From an uncultured Lacinutrix sp. (GTDB lineage: Bacteria; Bacteroidota; Bacteroidia; Flavobacteriales; Flavobacteriaceae): DNA of 64,000 nt. Positions 20,116 through 32,629 of the stretch are shown piece by piece. Made by a program: the position numbers and the translations under genes. Numbering within the stretch: position 1 is the stretch's first letter; every line of letters begins with the position of its first letter. A model generated the notes under the pieces. It did not search any database, had not been told where the DNA came from, and was given only the letters and a program-made list of their open reading frames with translations. The stretch lies in assembly GCF_947500605.1 (NCBI RefSeq), contig NZ_CANMSJ010000001.1:496001-560000 (forward strand), in the 5' to 3' direction.

Positions 20116-20940
20116 ATGGGAAAATGTACATACTGCTTAAAAAGTGCAGGGATTTTTAAGAAAGTCCATAAAGAATGTGAACAGAAAAATAAATTTACAA
20201 TTCAAAAAATCTCTGAATTATCATCTACATTCTTCTCAAACTCAAACTCTACTTCTCTTTCAGAATTGAAAACTATTTCAGAAGAATCTTTTGTATCTGA
20301 AATAAAACTTATAGAATTACTTATTGGAACATATTCCGAATTTTTAGATAAGTTTCTTGATGATGGAACTTTAACTGATGATGAAGAAAAAATACTTAGC
20401 GAATATCAAGATAAATTTAAACTAACTCAAAATGAACTTGAAAAAAAAGATCTTCTAAGTAAAACGTACAGAGCTTCAATATTAAGACAGCTTATTAATG
20501 GAGAAGAATTAACTAATAGAATTACTATTCAAGGAAATTTACCTTTTAAGTTTCAAAAATCTGAAAATTTAATTTGGCTTTTTCAAAATGTTGAACTTTT
20601 TGAACAAAGAATAAAAACAACATATAAAGGAGGCTCACAAGGTATAAGTTTAAAAATAGCTAAAGGTGTATATTATCGTACTAGCAGCTTTAAAGGGCAT
20701 CCTGTAAAAACCATGAATACTGTACCTATCGCTAGCGGAATGGTAGCTCTTACCAATAAACATATTTATTTTTCTAGCGGCATAAAAAACTTCCGAATTA
20801 ATTTTAATAAAATTATTACAATAGAACCATATTCAGATGGAATTGGGATTACAAAAGATGGAGTTACTTCTAAACCACAGGTTTTCAAAAATCTTGATGG
20901 ATGGTTTTGTTACAATTTCATCAAAAATATATCAGAATAA
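20116..20940 (+). CDS. hypothetical protein with N-terminal Cys pair and C-terminal PH-like region
   Basis: MGKCTYCLKSAGIFKKVHKEC; C-terminal region reads like a bacterial PH/GRAM fold. Confidence 0.5.
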   Translation: MGKCTYCLKSAGIFKKVHKECEQKNKFTIQKISELSSTFFSNSNSTSLSELKTISEESFVSEIKLIELLIGTYSEFLDKFLDDGTLTDDEEKILSEYQDKFKLTQNELEKKDLLSKTYRASILRQLINGEELTNRITIQGNLPFKFQKSENLIWLFQNVELFEQRIKTTYKGGSQGISLKIAKGVYYRTSSFKGHPVKTMNTVPIASGMVALTNKHIYFSSGIKNFRINFNKIITIEPYSDGIGITKDGVTSKPQVFKNLDGWFCYNFIKNISE

Positions 20941-21020
20941 AAACTACACAAACAAAGTGAAAATAATTTCACGTTTACTAAATTTGATTTTATTCTAAAA
21001 ACACTGTTTAATATAAATAA

Positions 21021-21635
21021 ATGCCATCGTTAGTATTTAAATCAAATATGAAAAAAATATTCCTATCATTTATATTAATTACAGCTTGTTTAAATTCAAG
21101 TTTCTCACAAGAATTACAAGATGGTCAGAAAAGATGGAGTTCAAGTTCTAAATTATCAATTGACGATTTTAAAATTAAAATAGGTGCCGAAGATAATGAT
21201 GCTATTTATAGCCAATTTATGGTTACTCATTCTATTGGTGGTTTCGATTTTATGAAACGTAATCTGAATCAGAAAATTGAAAATCTATTTTTAGGTAATG
21301 CTTCTTGGATAGATACTACCAAGGTTAAGAGTATTGAAAAGCAAATTCAATTTCAGCAAATGCAATTTGATCTTGCCGAAATTAGTGCTCGAAAATTCAG
21401 AAAAAGAATATTAAAAGACAAACGCAAGATTTCTAAAGGTGTTGATATTGTAAATAAAATTAACAACGAAATAATTTCAGAACTCTCTGAAACCAGACTA
21501 GAATTAATGAGAGCAACCGAAAGTGGCCGAAATGAAAAAATGGTTACTGAATGGAAAGAAAAAATTAAATCTGAATTGCTGGAATTAGAAGAATTTAGGT
21601 TCGAAAACAAAAAGAAAATTAAACTAAATAAGTAG
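21021..21635 (+). CDS. secreted hypothetical protein
   Basis: Signal peptide MKKIFLSFILITACLNSSFSQ (likely start at the second Met); charged helical C-terminus. Confidence 0.55.
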   Translation: MPSLVFKSNMKKIFLSFILITACLNSSFSQELQDGQKRWSSSSKLSIDDFKIKIGAEDNDAIYSQFMVTHSIGGFDFMKRNLNQKIENLFLGNASWIDTTKVKSIEKQIQFQQMQFDLAEISARKFRKRILKDKRKISKGVDIVNKINNEIISELSETRLELMRATESGRNEKMVTEWKEKIKSELLELEEFRFENKKKIKLNK

Positions 21636-21772
21636 CAGTAAACCTACTTATAAAACAATAAAACCTAGTTTGAATTTACCATGTAATAAAACAACGGTTA
21701 AATTGAAACTAGGTAAACATACCTTCCTGGCAACACCTAAAAACAAAAGCAAAAACAAACCATAGACCAATA

Positions 21773-22129
21773 ATGGACATAGAAAAAAAGAACGAATTGG
21801 CTAAGAAACAAATACAACCTGATAAACTTCCAGAAAAAGAATTGCAACCAAAAACTAATGAAAGCAAGAAGAGTAAACGCGTAAGAAGACAACCTACAGA
21901 AGCGCAATTAAACAATCCGTTTCATGGCGTAAAACTTGTTCAAGTTTTAGAGCGTTTGGTAGCACATTATGGTTGGGAGTATTTAGGAGAGCGCACTAAT
22001 ATTCGTTGTTTTATCTTCAATCCTACCATGAAATCTAGTCTTGGTTTTTTAAGAAGAACAACTTGGGCAAGAGAGTTTGTTGAAGATCTTTATTTAGAAA
22101 TGTTAGACGAAAAAGAAGATGCCAAATAG
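21773..22129 (+). CDS. VF530-type (DUF2132) DNA-binding protein
   Basis: NPFHGVKLVQVLERLVAHYGWEYLGERTNIRCFIFNPTMKSSLGFLRRTTWARE. Confidence 0.85.
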   Translation: MDIEKKNELAKKQIQPDKLPEKELQPKTNESKKSKRVRRQPTEAQLNNPFHGVKLVQVLERLVAHYGWEYLGERTNIRCFIFNPTMKSSLGFLRRTTWAREFVEDLYLEMLDEKEDAK

Positions 22130-22162
22130 ATTTAAATAGTATTCTAAAAACCTACCACAGCT

Positions 22163-22633
22163 CTACTCCAAAAGCTTAACAATTTCTGTAAACTTTTTAT
22201 CTACAGCATAATCTAAAGCCATTTTACCGTCGTTATCTTTAATGCTAGCATCTGCTTTATGTTCTAAAAGCAATTTTACAATCTCTATTTTATTATACTG
22301 CGTAGCAAAGGTTAAAGCAGTTGTGCCGTTGTTGTTTACTTCATTTACATTAGCACCATTCTCTATTAAATACTTTGCAAAAGCAACATTTCCTTTAAAA
22401 CTAACACCTATTAATGCGGTATTTCCAGAGGCATCTTTGTCGTTAATTGGAGTATTATGTTCTATTAAAATTTTGGTTGCAGCTTCGTTATCAAAATAAG
22501 TTGCTAAAATTAATGGTGTAAAACCACGTTGATCTTTAGCTTCTGCTAACCTAGGGTTAGTTACTAACAAAGCTTTTAAAGTAGTATTGTCGTTATTTTT
22601 TATACTTTCAAAAAGTGTATTCGTGTCTTTCAT
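22163..22633 (-). CDS. ankyrin-repeat protein
   Basis: Repeats GFTPLILATYFDNEAATKILIEHN, GTTALTFATQYNKIEIVKLLLEHKA. Confidence 0.92.
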   Translation of the reverse strand: MKDTNTLFESIKNNDNTTLKALLVTNPRLAEAKDQRGFTPLILATYFDNEAATKILIEHNTPINDKDASGNTALIGVSFKGNVAFAKYLIENGANVNEVNNNGTTALTFATQYNKIEIVKLLLEHKADASIKDNDGKMALDYAVDKKFTEIVKLLE

Positions 22634-22706
22634 TTTGGTTTTATTTTATAAAAAAAAGGAATGCGCTGTTACACCCATTCCTTATTTTAGTTACTGTAAT
22701 TTATTC

Positions 22707-24935
<2,229 letters not shown>

Positions 24936-25065
24936 TTACTCTATTAACAAATTGAATTACTATAAATAAAATTGATTGTTTTTATTTTAACATCAATAAT
25001 ACTTATTGAATTTATAAATATTGTGTCATTAAATTTAAGCAAACCTTACTTATGAAACAAAAAAA

Positions 25066-25090
25066 GAGTCACTTCTATTTGAAGTGACTC
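25066..25090 (-). terminator. terminator of fasciclin-domain gene
   Basis: Perfect 10-bp stem GAGTCACTTC-tattt-GAAGTGACTC. Confidence 0.75.
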
Positions 25091-25120
25091 CTTAACTAAA
25101 CTTAATAAATCCCTAGTGAA

Positions 25121-25714
25121 TTAAGACTTAGGTAATAATACAGTATCAATTACATGAATAACACCGTTAGATTGGTTAACATCTGCGATCGTTACTTTTG
25201 CAGAGTTTCCATTTTCATCTGTGATGTAAACATTTTTATCTTTTAACCAAGCTGTAATAGTTCCGCCGCTTACTGTTTTAATTTCAGCTTTACCTTTTCC
25301 TTTTTTAATCATTTTTAAAATAGCTTTAGCATTCCATTTTCCAGCAACTACGTGGTATGTTAATACTGCTTGTAATGTTTTCTTGTTTTCTGCCATTAAT
25401 AAGGTATTAACTGTACCTTCTGGTAATTTTGCAAAAGCAGCGTTAGTTGGTGCAAATACAGTAAAAGGACCTTCGCTAGATAATGTCTCTACTAAATCTG
25501 CTGCTTTAACTGCTGCTACTAAATTGGTATGATCTTCAGAATTAACGGCATTTTCTATAATGTTTTTACTTGGGTACATTTCTGCTCCACCAACCATTAC
25601 AGTTTTTTCATTCATCATTTTACCTTTCTTCATTTTGTCTTGAGAAAATCCACTTATAGATGTTATTACTGCAAGTGTAAATAAAGTCGCTTTTAATAAT
25701 TTTAATGTTTTCAT
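25121..25714 (-). CDS. secreted fasciclin-domain protein
   Basis: EGPFTVFAPTNAAFAKLPEGTVNTLL and GVIHVIDTVLLPK. Confidence 0.93.
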   Translation of the reverse strand: MKTLKLLKATLFTLAVITSISGFSQDKMKKGKMMNEKTVMVGGAEMYPSKNIIENAVNSEDHTNLVAAVKAADLVETLSSEGPFTVFAPTNAAFAKLPEGTVNTLLMAENKKTLQAVLTYHVVAGKWNAKAILKMIKKGKGKAEIKTVSGGTITAWLKDKNVYITDENGNSAKVTIADVNQSNGVIHVIDTVLLPKS

Positions 25715-25935
25715 AATTTTGATTTTTAGTAATTATTATATTGTTTACAGCTCTATAAACGAGATTAAGCTAATGTCGGTTTTAGCAACACTATGCCTTT
25801 AACAAATAATTAACGGAAGGCTCTTATTTAATAGAATAGCATTCAGATCTTTGTAATTCTTAAAAAAAATTAAAACAAGTATAGTATTAGCACATATTAT
25901 TCTTAATTTTATATTTTAATTAAAACTTTATAAAA

Positions 25936-26442
25936 ATGGCTAAAATAACTTTAGGAGGAGCACCAGTTGAAACTGTTGGAAACCTTCCAAAAATAGGAGA
26001 AAAAGCTCCAGACTTTACATTAACATTAAGTGATTTATCAACTCAAAAGCTTTCAGATTTTGAAGGAGAAAAGGTTGTATTAAATATTTTTCCAAGTGTA
26101 GATACTGGAACTTGTGCTACATCTGTAAGAACTTTTAATAAAGAAGCAGCAGAAATGGAAAATACAAGGGTATTATGTATTTCTAGAGATTTACCATTTG
26201 CTCAAGCACGTTTTTGTGGTGCTGAAGGGATTGATAATGTAATGATGTTATCAGACTTTAAAACAGGACAATTTGGTAAAGACTATGGTTTAGAATTTGC
26301 TGGTGGTGCTTTTGAAGGTTTACATTCTCGTGCAGTTATTGTTTTAGACGAAAACGGGATTGTAAAATACACAGAACAAGTACAAGAAGTTGGAGACGAA
26401 CCAAATTACAAAGCCTCTTTGTATGCCCTTTTAGATGAATAA
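25936..26442 (+). CDS. tpx: thiol peroxidase
   Basis: VNIFPSVDTGTCATSVRTFN active-site region. Confidence 0.95.
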   Translation: MAKITLGGAPVETVGNLPKIGEKAPDFTLTLSDLSTQKLSDFEGEKVVLNIFPSVDTGTCATSVRTFNKEAAEMENTRVLCISRDLPFAQARFCGAEGIDNVMMLSDFKTGQFGKDYGLEFAGGAFEGLHSRAVIVLDENGIVKYTEQVQEVGDEPNYKASLYALLDE

Positions 26443-26803
26443 GAAAAAGGACTCTTTTATAGTAAATAGAATTAAAAGTGTAGGCTTCGCATTTAAAGGA
26501 GCCTACCTTTTAATTACTACAGAAGCTAGTTTAAAAGTACAATCTGTTATTGGCGTATTAATGACTGTTTTAGGCTTTTGTGTTGGCCTTACAGCAACAG
26601 AATGGTGTATTCAAGTTTTAATTATTGCAATGGTAATGGCTCTTGAAGGCGTAAATACAGTAGTTGAGGAAATTGCAGATTTTATACATCCAGAACACCA
26701 TACAAAAATTGGTTTAATTAAAGACTTAGCTGCTGGAGCTGTTTTTATTATGGCTATTGCAGCAGTTGTAATAGGTTGTATTATTTATATTCCTAAGTTT
26801 TAA
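26435..26803 (+). CDS. dgkA: diacylglycerol kinase family protein
   Basis: EGVNTVVEEIADFIHPEHHTKIGLIKDLAAGAVF (E-x-NTAIE-x-x-D-like, KDxAAGAV). Confidence 0.88.
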   Translation: MNKKKDSFIVNRIKSVGFAFKGAYLLITTEASLKVQSVIGVLMTVLGFCVGLTATEWCIQVLIIAMVMALEGVNTVVEEIADFIHPEHHTKIGLIKDLAAGAVFIMAIAAVVIGCIIYIPKF

Positions 26804-26899
26804 ACACAATTACACAGTAGAAAAAGCGTTATTTATACCCAATAAACAACAATATATCTAATTGAATTTGTTTATTTTTACGCAATCTAAAAACCAACA

Positions 26900-29347
26900 A
26901 TGGCGAAAGCAAAATCAAAATCCAAACCTAAAACAGTAAAGAAAAAATTAAGCTTTAAAAAACCTAACCTAATACTAACAAGTCAGCAAAAATTAATTTT
27001 TGGTAGTCTTTTAGTACTTTTAGGTGTTTTAATATTTATAGCCTTTTTATCTTTTTTGTTTACTGGTAAGGCAGACCAAAGTGTACTTGGCGAGCTTCCT
27101 TCTAGAGTAGTCGAAACAAAAAACTGGGCCAGCCAAAGTGGCGCTTGGATTAGTGATTTCTTTATTCAACGTGGTTTTGGTGTTGCTTCATTTATTTTTT
27201 CTGGACTTATATTCTTGTCTGGAATTTATATTCTTTTAGACCTTAAAAAAGAGAAACTTTTCCAACATTGGTTTTGGGGAACTCTAGTTGTAATTTGGAT
27301 TTCGATTCTTTTAGGATTTACAGGACCACAAACAGGTATTTTAAGCGGTACTATTGGTTTTGAATTAAACAACTTTCTACAAGACTATATTGGTAAAATA
27401 GGTATTGTTCTATTATTAATTTTTGGTCTTATCACCTATTTAGCTATTAGATTCGGTTTTACTCCAGAACGTATTGGAGCATTATTAAGAAGTGCTAAAA
27501 AAGATATTAAATCTGAATTTAACGAAGCATCTAAGGACGTTATAGTACCTATAGATAATACATTAACAGATGAAGCTGAAGCTTTTAAATCTGCTTTTCA
27601 AGTTAAAGAAGATATTCAGCCAACAATTTCTAATCATTCTAAAATTGAAACCAAAGAAGAAAATCCAGTTCAAGAATTAAAAGTAGAAACTCCAAAGGTT
27701 GAAAAACCAAACATTAGTACTTCTACAATGGAAATTGAAATTCCTGAAGATGAACCAGAAGTAGAAATTGAGGTCGAAAAAATAATTGAAGAGAAATCTG
27801 AAACCGATAACCTTTCAGATAAATTAGTAGCTGATTTTGGGCCATACGATCCTACTCTAGAATTAGGCAATTATCAATTTCCTCCTTTAGATTTATTAAA
27901 GAAATATGATAACGAAGGTGTTACCATAAATCAAGAAGAATTAGAAGCCAATAAAAATAAAATTGTAGATACTTTAAATAACTATAAAATAGGCATTTCA
28001 AGTATTAAAGCTACTATTGGGCCAACAGTTACGCTATATGAAATTGTTCCAGATGCAGGTGTTAGAATTTCTAAAATTAAAAATTTAGAAGATGATATTG
28101 CATTATCGCTTGCTGCATTAGGAATTAGAATTATTGCTCCAATTCCTGGAAAAGGAACTATTGGTATAGAAGTACCAAATACAAATGCAACAATTGTTTC
28201 TATGCGTTCGGTAATTGCTTCTCAAAAATTTCAGAATACAAAAATGCACTTACCTATTGCAATAGGAAAAACAATTAGTAATGAGACTTTAGTTATTGAT
28301 TTAGCAAAAATGCCTCACCTTTTAATGGCTGGTGCAACAGGACAAGGTAAATCGGTTGGATTAAATGCCGTATTAACGTCGTTATTATACAAAAAACATC
28401 CTGCGGAAGTTAAGTTTGTTTTAGTAGATCCTAAAAAAGTAGAATTAACTTTATTTAATAAAATTGAAAGACATTATTTAGCTAAACTTCCAGATGAAGC
28501 TGAAGCCATAATTACCGACAATACTAAAGTTATTCATACACTTAACTCATTGTGTATTGAAATGGATAACCGTTACGAAATGCTTAAAAACGCTTTATGT
28601 CGTAACATTGTTGAGTATAATGCAAAATTTAAAGCTCGAAAATTAAATCCTAACGATGGACACGCTTTTTTACCATACATTGTTTTGGTTGTAGATGAGT
28701 TTGCCGATTTAATTATGACTGCTGGTAAAGAGGTAGAAACGCCAGTTGCACGTTTAGCACAACTTGCTCGTGCCATTGGTATTCACTTAATTATTGCAAC
28801 ACAGAGACCTTCGGTTAACGTAATTACAGGTATTATTAAAGCCAATTTCCCAGCACGTATAGCATTTAGAGTATCTAGTAAAATAGATTCACGTACTATT
28901 TTAGATGCTGGTGGTGCAGACCAACTTATTGGTCGTGGTGATATGTTATACACTCAAGGAAACGATATGATAAGAGTACAATGTGCTTTTGTTGATACTC
29001 CTGAAGTAGAAAAAATAGTAGATTTTATTGGTGCTCAAAAGGCTTATCCAGACGCTTACTTGCTTCCAGAATATATTGGAGAAGAAGGTGGCACGAGTCT
29101 TGATATAGATATAGACGATAGAGATAAATTGTTTAGAGATGCTGCTGAAATTATTGTAACAGCTCAACAAGGTTCTGCTTCGTTATTGCAACGTAAGTTA
29201 AAATTAGGTTACAACCGTGCAGGACGAATTATAGATCAATTAGAAGCCGCTGGAATTGTTGGTGGTTTTGAAGGTAGTAAGGCTAGACAAGTATTAGTGC
29301 CAGATTTGGTTGCTCTCGATCAATTATTAGCAAACGAAGGTCAATAA
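26900..29347 (+). CDS. ftsK: DNA translocase FtsK
   Basis: N-terminal TMs, Walker A GATGQGKSVGLN, RPSVNVITGIIKANFPARIAFRVSSKIDSRTILD, C-terminal gamma winged helix. Confidence 0.95.
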   Translation: MAKAKSKSKPKTVKKKLSFKKPNLILTSQQKLIFGSLLVLLGVLIFIAFLSFLFTGKADQSVLGELPSRVVETKNWASQSGAWISDFFIQRGFGVASFIFSGLIFLSGIYILLDLKKEKLFQHWFWGTLVVIWISILLGFTGPQTGILSGTIGFELNNFLQDYIGKIGIVLLLIFGLITYLAIRFGFTPERIGALLRSAKKDIKSEFNEASKDVIVPIDNTLTDEAEAFKSAFQVKEDIQPTISNHSKIETKEENPVQELKVETPKVEKPNISTSTMEIEIPEDEPEVEIEVEKIIEEKSETDNLSDKLVADFGPYDPTLELGNYQFPPLDLLKKYDNEGVTINQEELEANKNKIVDTLNNYKIGISSIKATIGPTVTLYEIVPDAGVRISKIKNLEDDIALSLAALGIRIIAPIPGKGTIGIEVPNTNATIVSMRSVIASQKFQNTKMHLPIAIGKTISNETLVIDLAKMPHLLMAGATGQGKSVGLNAVLTSLLYKKHPAEVKFVLVDPKKVELTLFNKIERHYLAKLPDEAEAIITDNTKVIHTLNSLCIEMDNRYEMLKNALCRNIVEYNAKFKARKLNPNDGHAFLPYIVLVVDEFADLIMTAGKEVETPVARLAQLARAIGIHLIIATQRPSVNVITGIIKANFPARIAFRVSSKIDSRTILDAGGADQLIGRGDMLYTQGNDMIRVQCAFVDTPEVEKIVDFIGAQKAYPDAYLLPEYIGEEGGTSLDIDIDDRDKLFRDAAEIIVTAQQGSASLLQRKLKLGYNRAGRIIDQLEAAGIVGGFEGSKARQVLVPDLVALDQLLANEGQ

Positions 29348-29364
29348 AAAATTAAAATTTTAAG

Positions 29365-30006
29365 ATGAAAAAAGGATTACTAGTATTAGCTTTAATTATT
29401 ACAAGTGTAACATTTGCACAGAATGATGCTAAAGCAAAAACGTTATTAAATGAAGTCTCTACAAAAGTAAAAGGCTACAATAACATTGGTATAGATTTTA
29501 AATATGTTTTAGAAAATACTTCCGAAAACATAAAACAAGAAACACGTGGTGATGTTACTATGCAAGGTGATAAGTACAAATTAAATATTCTTGGTATTAC
29601 TAGAATATTCGATGGTAAAAAATTATATACAATTAGCTCTGAAGATGAAGAGGTAACTGTTTCTTCAGATAATGGTGAAGATGAAGGTACTATTACACCT
29701 AGTAAGATGTTATCGTTTTACGAAGATGGTTTTACTTATAAAATGGATATCATTCAAAAAGTAAAAGGAAGAAACATTCAATATGTAAAATTGTCTCCTA
29801 TGGATTCTAATGCAAGCATAAAGTATATTCTTTTAGGCATAGATGCAGAAACAAAACACATCTATAATCTTATAGAGATTGGTAAAAATGGAACTAAAAC
29901 AACACTTACTGTTAATTCTTTTAAAACAAATGAGCCTATCTCGAAAACCTTGTTTACTTTTGACGAAAGTAAGTACAACGATTACTTTATAAATAAACTA
30001 GACTAA
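29365..30006 (+). CDS. LolA-family outer-membrane lipoprotein carrier
   Basis: Signal peptide; IGIDFKYVLEN...TRGDVTMQGDKYKLNILG; position between ftsK and lptF/G. Confidence 0.8.
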   Translation: MKKGLLVLALIITSVTFAQNDAKAKTLLNEVSTKVKGYNNIGIDFKYVLENTSENIKQETRGDVTMQGDKYKLNILGITRIFDGKKLYTISSEDEEVTVSSDNGEDEGTITPSKMLSFYEDGFTYKMDIIQKVKGRNIQYVKLSPMDSNASIKYILLGIDAETKHIYNLIEIGKNGTKTTLTVNSFKTNEPISKTLFTFDESKYNDYFINKLD

Positions 30007-30015
30007 GGACAATTA

Positions 30016-32526
30016 GTGAAAATACTAGATAGATACATATTAACTTCTTATCTAAAAACTTTTATCAGCGTGTTTGTTATACTCATGCTGATTTTTGTAT
30101 TACAGGCTATTTGGCTTTATATCAAAGAACTAGCAGGTAAAGATTTAGACGTAATAACGGTTTTAAAATTTTTATTTTACATTACTCCTACCCTAATTCC
30201 ACTAATTTTACCGCTTACAATACTACTAGCCTCGATAATGGTTTTTGGTAATTTTGCCGAAAATTATGAATTTGCTGCAATGAAATCTACTGGTATTTCA
30301 TTACAACGTGCAATGGCTAGTTTAAGTGTCTTTATATTCTTTTTAAGTATTCTTACTTTCTTTTTTAGTAATAATATAATACCAAGAGCTGAATACGAAA
30401 GTTATAATTTACGAAAAAACATAGCTAAAGTAAAGCCCGCAATGGCTATAGCCGAAGGACAGTTTAATCAAATTGTAGATAACTTTAATATTAAAGTAGC
30501 TAAGAAAACTGGTGATCGTGGGCAATTTTTAGAAAACGTTGTTATCCATAAAGGACAAGCAAAAAAGCCTGGAAATCATGTTACAATCGTTGCCAAAACA
30601 GGTGAACTTGTTAGTGCTGAAGATTCTGAAACTTTAAAACTTATTCTTTTTGATGGTTATTATTATGATGATACACCACCAAACAAGCATAAAGAAAAAG
30701 TAAAAAAGCCTTTTGTTAAAAGTGAGTTTCTTAGATATACTATCAATTTAGATTTATCTCAGCTTGGAGGTGTTGATTTAGAAGAAAAGAACACAGATAA
30801 TAAATATTCAATGCTAGCCATTGGAGATTTAAAATACACTACAGATTCTCTTATTACAGAACGCAAAAATGAGTTCGAGAAATTTGGAACAACCTTATAT
30901 AATAGAACCAATATTGCTACAGTAAACTTATCTGTCGAAACAAAAAAAGACACTACCTACAATAATAACGTAATAGACCTTTTTAATTTAAAACAAAAAA
31001 TACAATTACTAGATTATGCTATAAACGCTACTACTAGTACAAAACAAATAGTTACTGCTAAAGAAGCCAATATAAAAGGAAGAACTATTTGGCTTAACAA
31101 ACATATTATTGCCTTACACGAGAAATTTGCATTAGCAATTGCTTGTATTATTTTATTTTTTGTTGGTGCTCCTTTAGGTGCATTAATTAGAAAAGGTGGT
31201 TTGGGATTACCAATGGTTATGGCTATTGTTATATTTTTAAGCTATCACTTTATTGGGATTTTTGCAAAAAATAGTGCCAGAGATGGCTCGTTTAATCCTG
31301 TGCTAGCCTCTTGGTTTTCTACACTTATAATGTTGCCATTAAGTATCTATTTAACTTCTAGAGCCACAAAAGACAGAGGTCTACTAGAAACAGATGGTAT
31401 TTTAGAACCTCTTAAAAAATTCTTTAAAATTAAAACTAAAAAGACAGAGTTTAGTACTAAAGTATTTAATGTAAATTCTGATGATTATAAAGTTATTCAA
31501 AGCCTAAATGATAGCAAACTTATTGCTATTGTAAAAGACTACAGAAGTTTCGATTATACTGTAGAACATAAAAACACAGCAATTTCTGTTCTTACTTCAA
31601 GAGGTATTACTAGACAGGAACTAAAAATGGCTGGGCATTTAAATAACGATTTCCTTGAAGAAGCGTCTACTTTAAAAAATGATTATGAAGAAGATTCTAA
31701 ACTAGCCTTTATTCTTTATTCTATAGGCTTAGTATTAATTCTTGGTGGTAGAATATTAATTAATAACAAATTGTCAATTATTGGTAATGCCTTATTCGTA
31801 ATAGGAATTATTGCTTTTCTAATTTTTATATTCGCACTTTCAAAATCGTTCTCTAAGCACACTAACCTATACAAACACTTAGGTAAAAACAATAGTATTA
31901 ATGGCGTTCTATTTTCTTTATTAGGTTTTCCTCTGTATTTCATTTTCTATTTTATTCAGAAAAAACAGATTAAAAAAGACTTAAATACAATCGAGTTTGG
32001 CAACAATAATAACGCTACTAAAGAAGTTGATGTTTCTAGAGCCGATAGCACAATAATTAAAGCTCCAATAAATCAAGAACAAAAAGCGCTAGTTAAAATT
32101 TCAATTGCAACTTTAGCTTTAACTTTAGTTTTAGTTGTATTTCATTTTGTTTTTGCTAATAATAAATTACCAATATATGCTTCGGCTTCAATACAACTAA
32201 GTATTGTTTCTCTTATAGTGAGTATTTTCTATTTTATTAAGAATTTACAAATTAGAAAAAACACAATTAAGGGTATTCATAATAACAAATCTATAGAGCA
32301 GCCTATAACGGCATCCAATACAGCTAAAAAAGAATTAAAAGCAACTACAAGTAAAAATCTAATTAAACTCTCTTTAGGAGTTTTAATTTTATCTATACTT
32401 TTAGTTATTCTTCATTTTGTATTTGCAAACAATAAATTGCCTTTATATGCTTCTGCTTCATTGCAATTAAGCGTTATATCATTTATAGTGTCTGGTTTTT
32501 ACTTTATAAAAAGTAAATTGTCATAA
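30016..32526 (+). CDS. LptF/LptG (YjgP/YjgQ) family LPS-export permease with long C-terminal extension
   Basis: GTG start MKILDRYILTSYLKTFISVFVILMLIFVLQ; LHEKFALAIACIILFFVGAPLGALIRKGGLGLPMV. Confidence 0.9.
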   Translation: MKILDRYILTSYLKTFISVFVILMLIFVLQAIWLYIKELAGKDLDVITVLKFLFYITPTLIPLILPLTILLASIMVFGNFAENYEFAAMKSTGISLQRAMASLSVFIFFLSILTFFFSNNIIPRAEYESYNLRKNIAKVKPAMAIAEGQFNQIVDNFNIKVAKKTGDRGQFLENVVIHKGQAKKPGNHVTIVAKTGELVSAEDSETLKLILFDGYYYDDTPPNKHKEKVKKPFVKSEFLRYTINLDLSQLGGVDLEEKNTDNKYSMLAIGDLKYTTDSLITERKNEFEKFGTTLYNRTNIATVNLSVETKKDTTYNNNVIDLFNLKQKIQLLDYAINATTSTKQIVTAKEANIKGRTIWLNKHIIALHEKFALAIACIILFFVGAPLGALIRKGGLGLPMVMAIVIFLSYHFIGIFAKNSARDGSFNPVLASWFSTLIMLPLSIYLTSRATKDRGLLETDGILEPLKKFFKIKTKKTEFSTKVFNVNSDDYKVIQSLNDSKLIAIVKDYRSFDYTVEHKNTAISVLTSRGITRQELKMAGHLNNDFLEEASTLKNDYEEDSKLAFILYSIGLVLILGGRILINNKLSIIGNALFVIGIIAFLIFIFALSKSFSKHTNLYKHLGKNNSINGVLFSLLGFPLYFIFYFIQKKQIKKDLNTIEFGNNNNATKEVDVSRADSTIIKAPINQEQKALVKISIATLALTLVLVVFHFVFANNKLPIYASASIQLSIVSLIVSIFYFIKNLQIRKNTIKGIHNNKSIEQPITASNTAKKELKATTSKNLIKLSLGVLILSILLVILHFVFANNKLPLYASASLQLSVISFIVSGFYFIKSKLS

Positions 32527-32629
32527 CTATTAAGCTTTGGTATCTCTATTAGTTAATAGAAAAATCAAATCTTGTTTAAAATAAAAAACATAATTAAGCA
32601 ATATCTTTGCTTTAATAAAAAGTCTTGTA

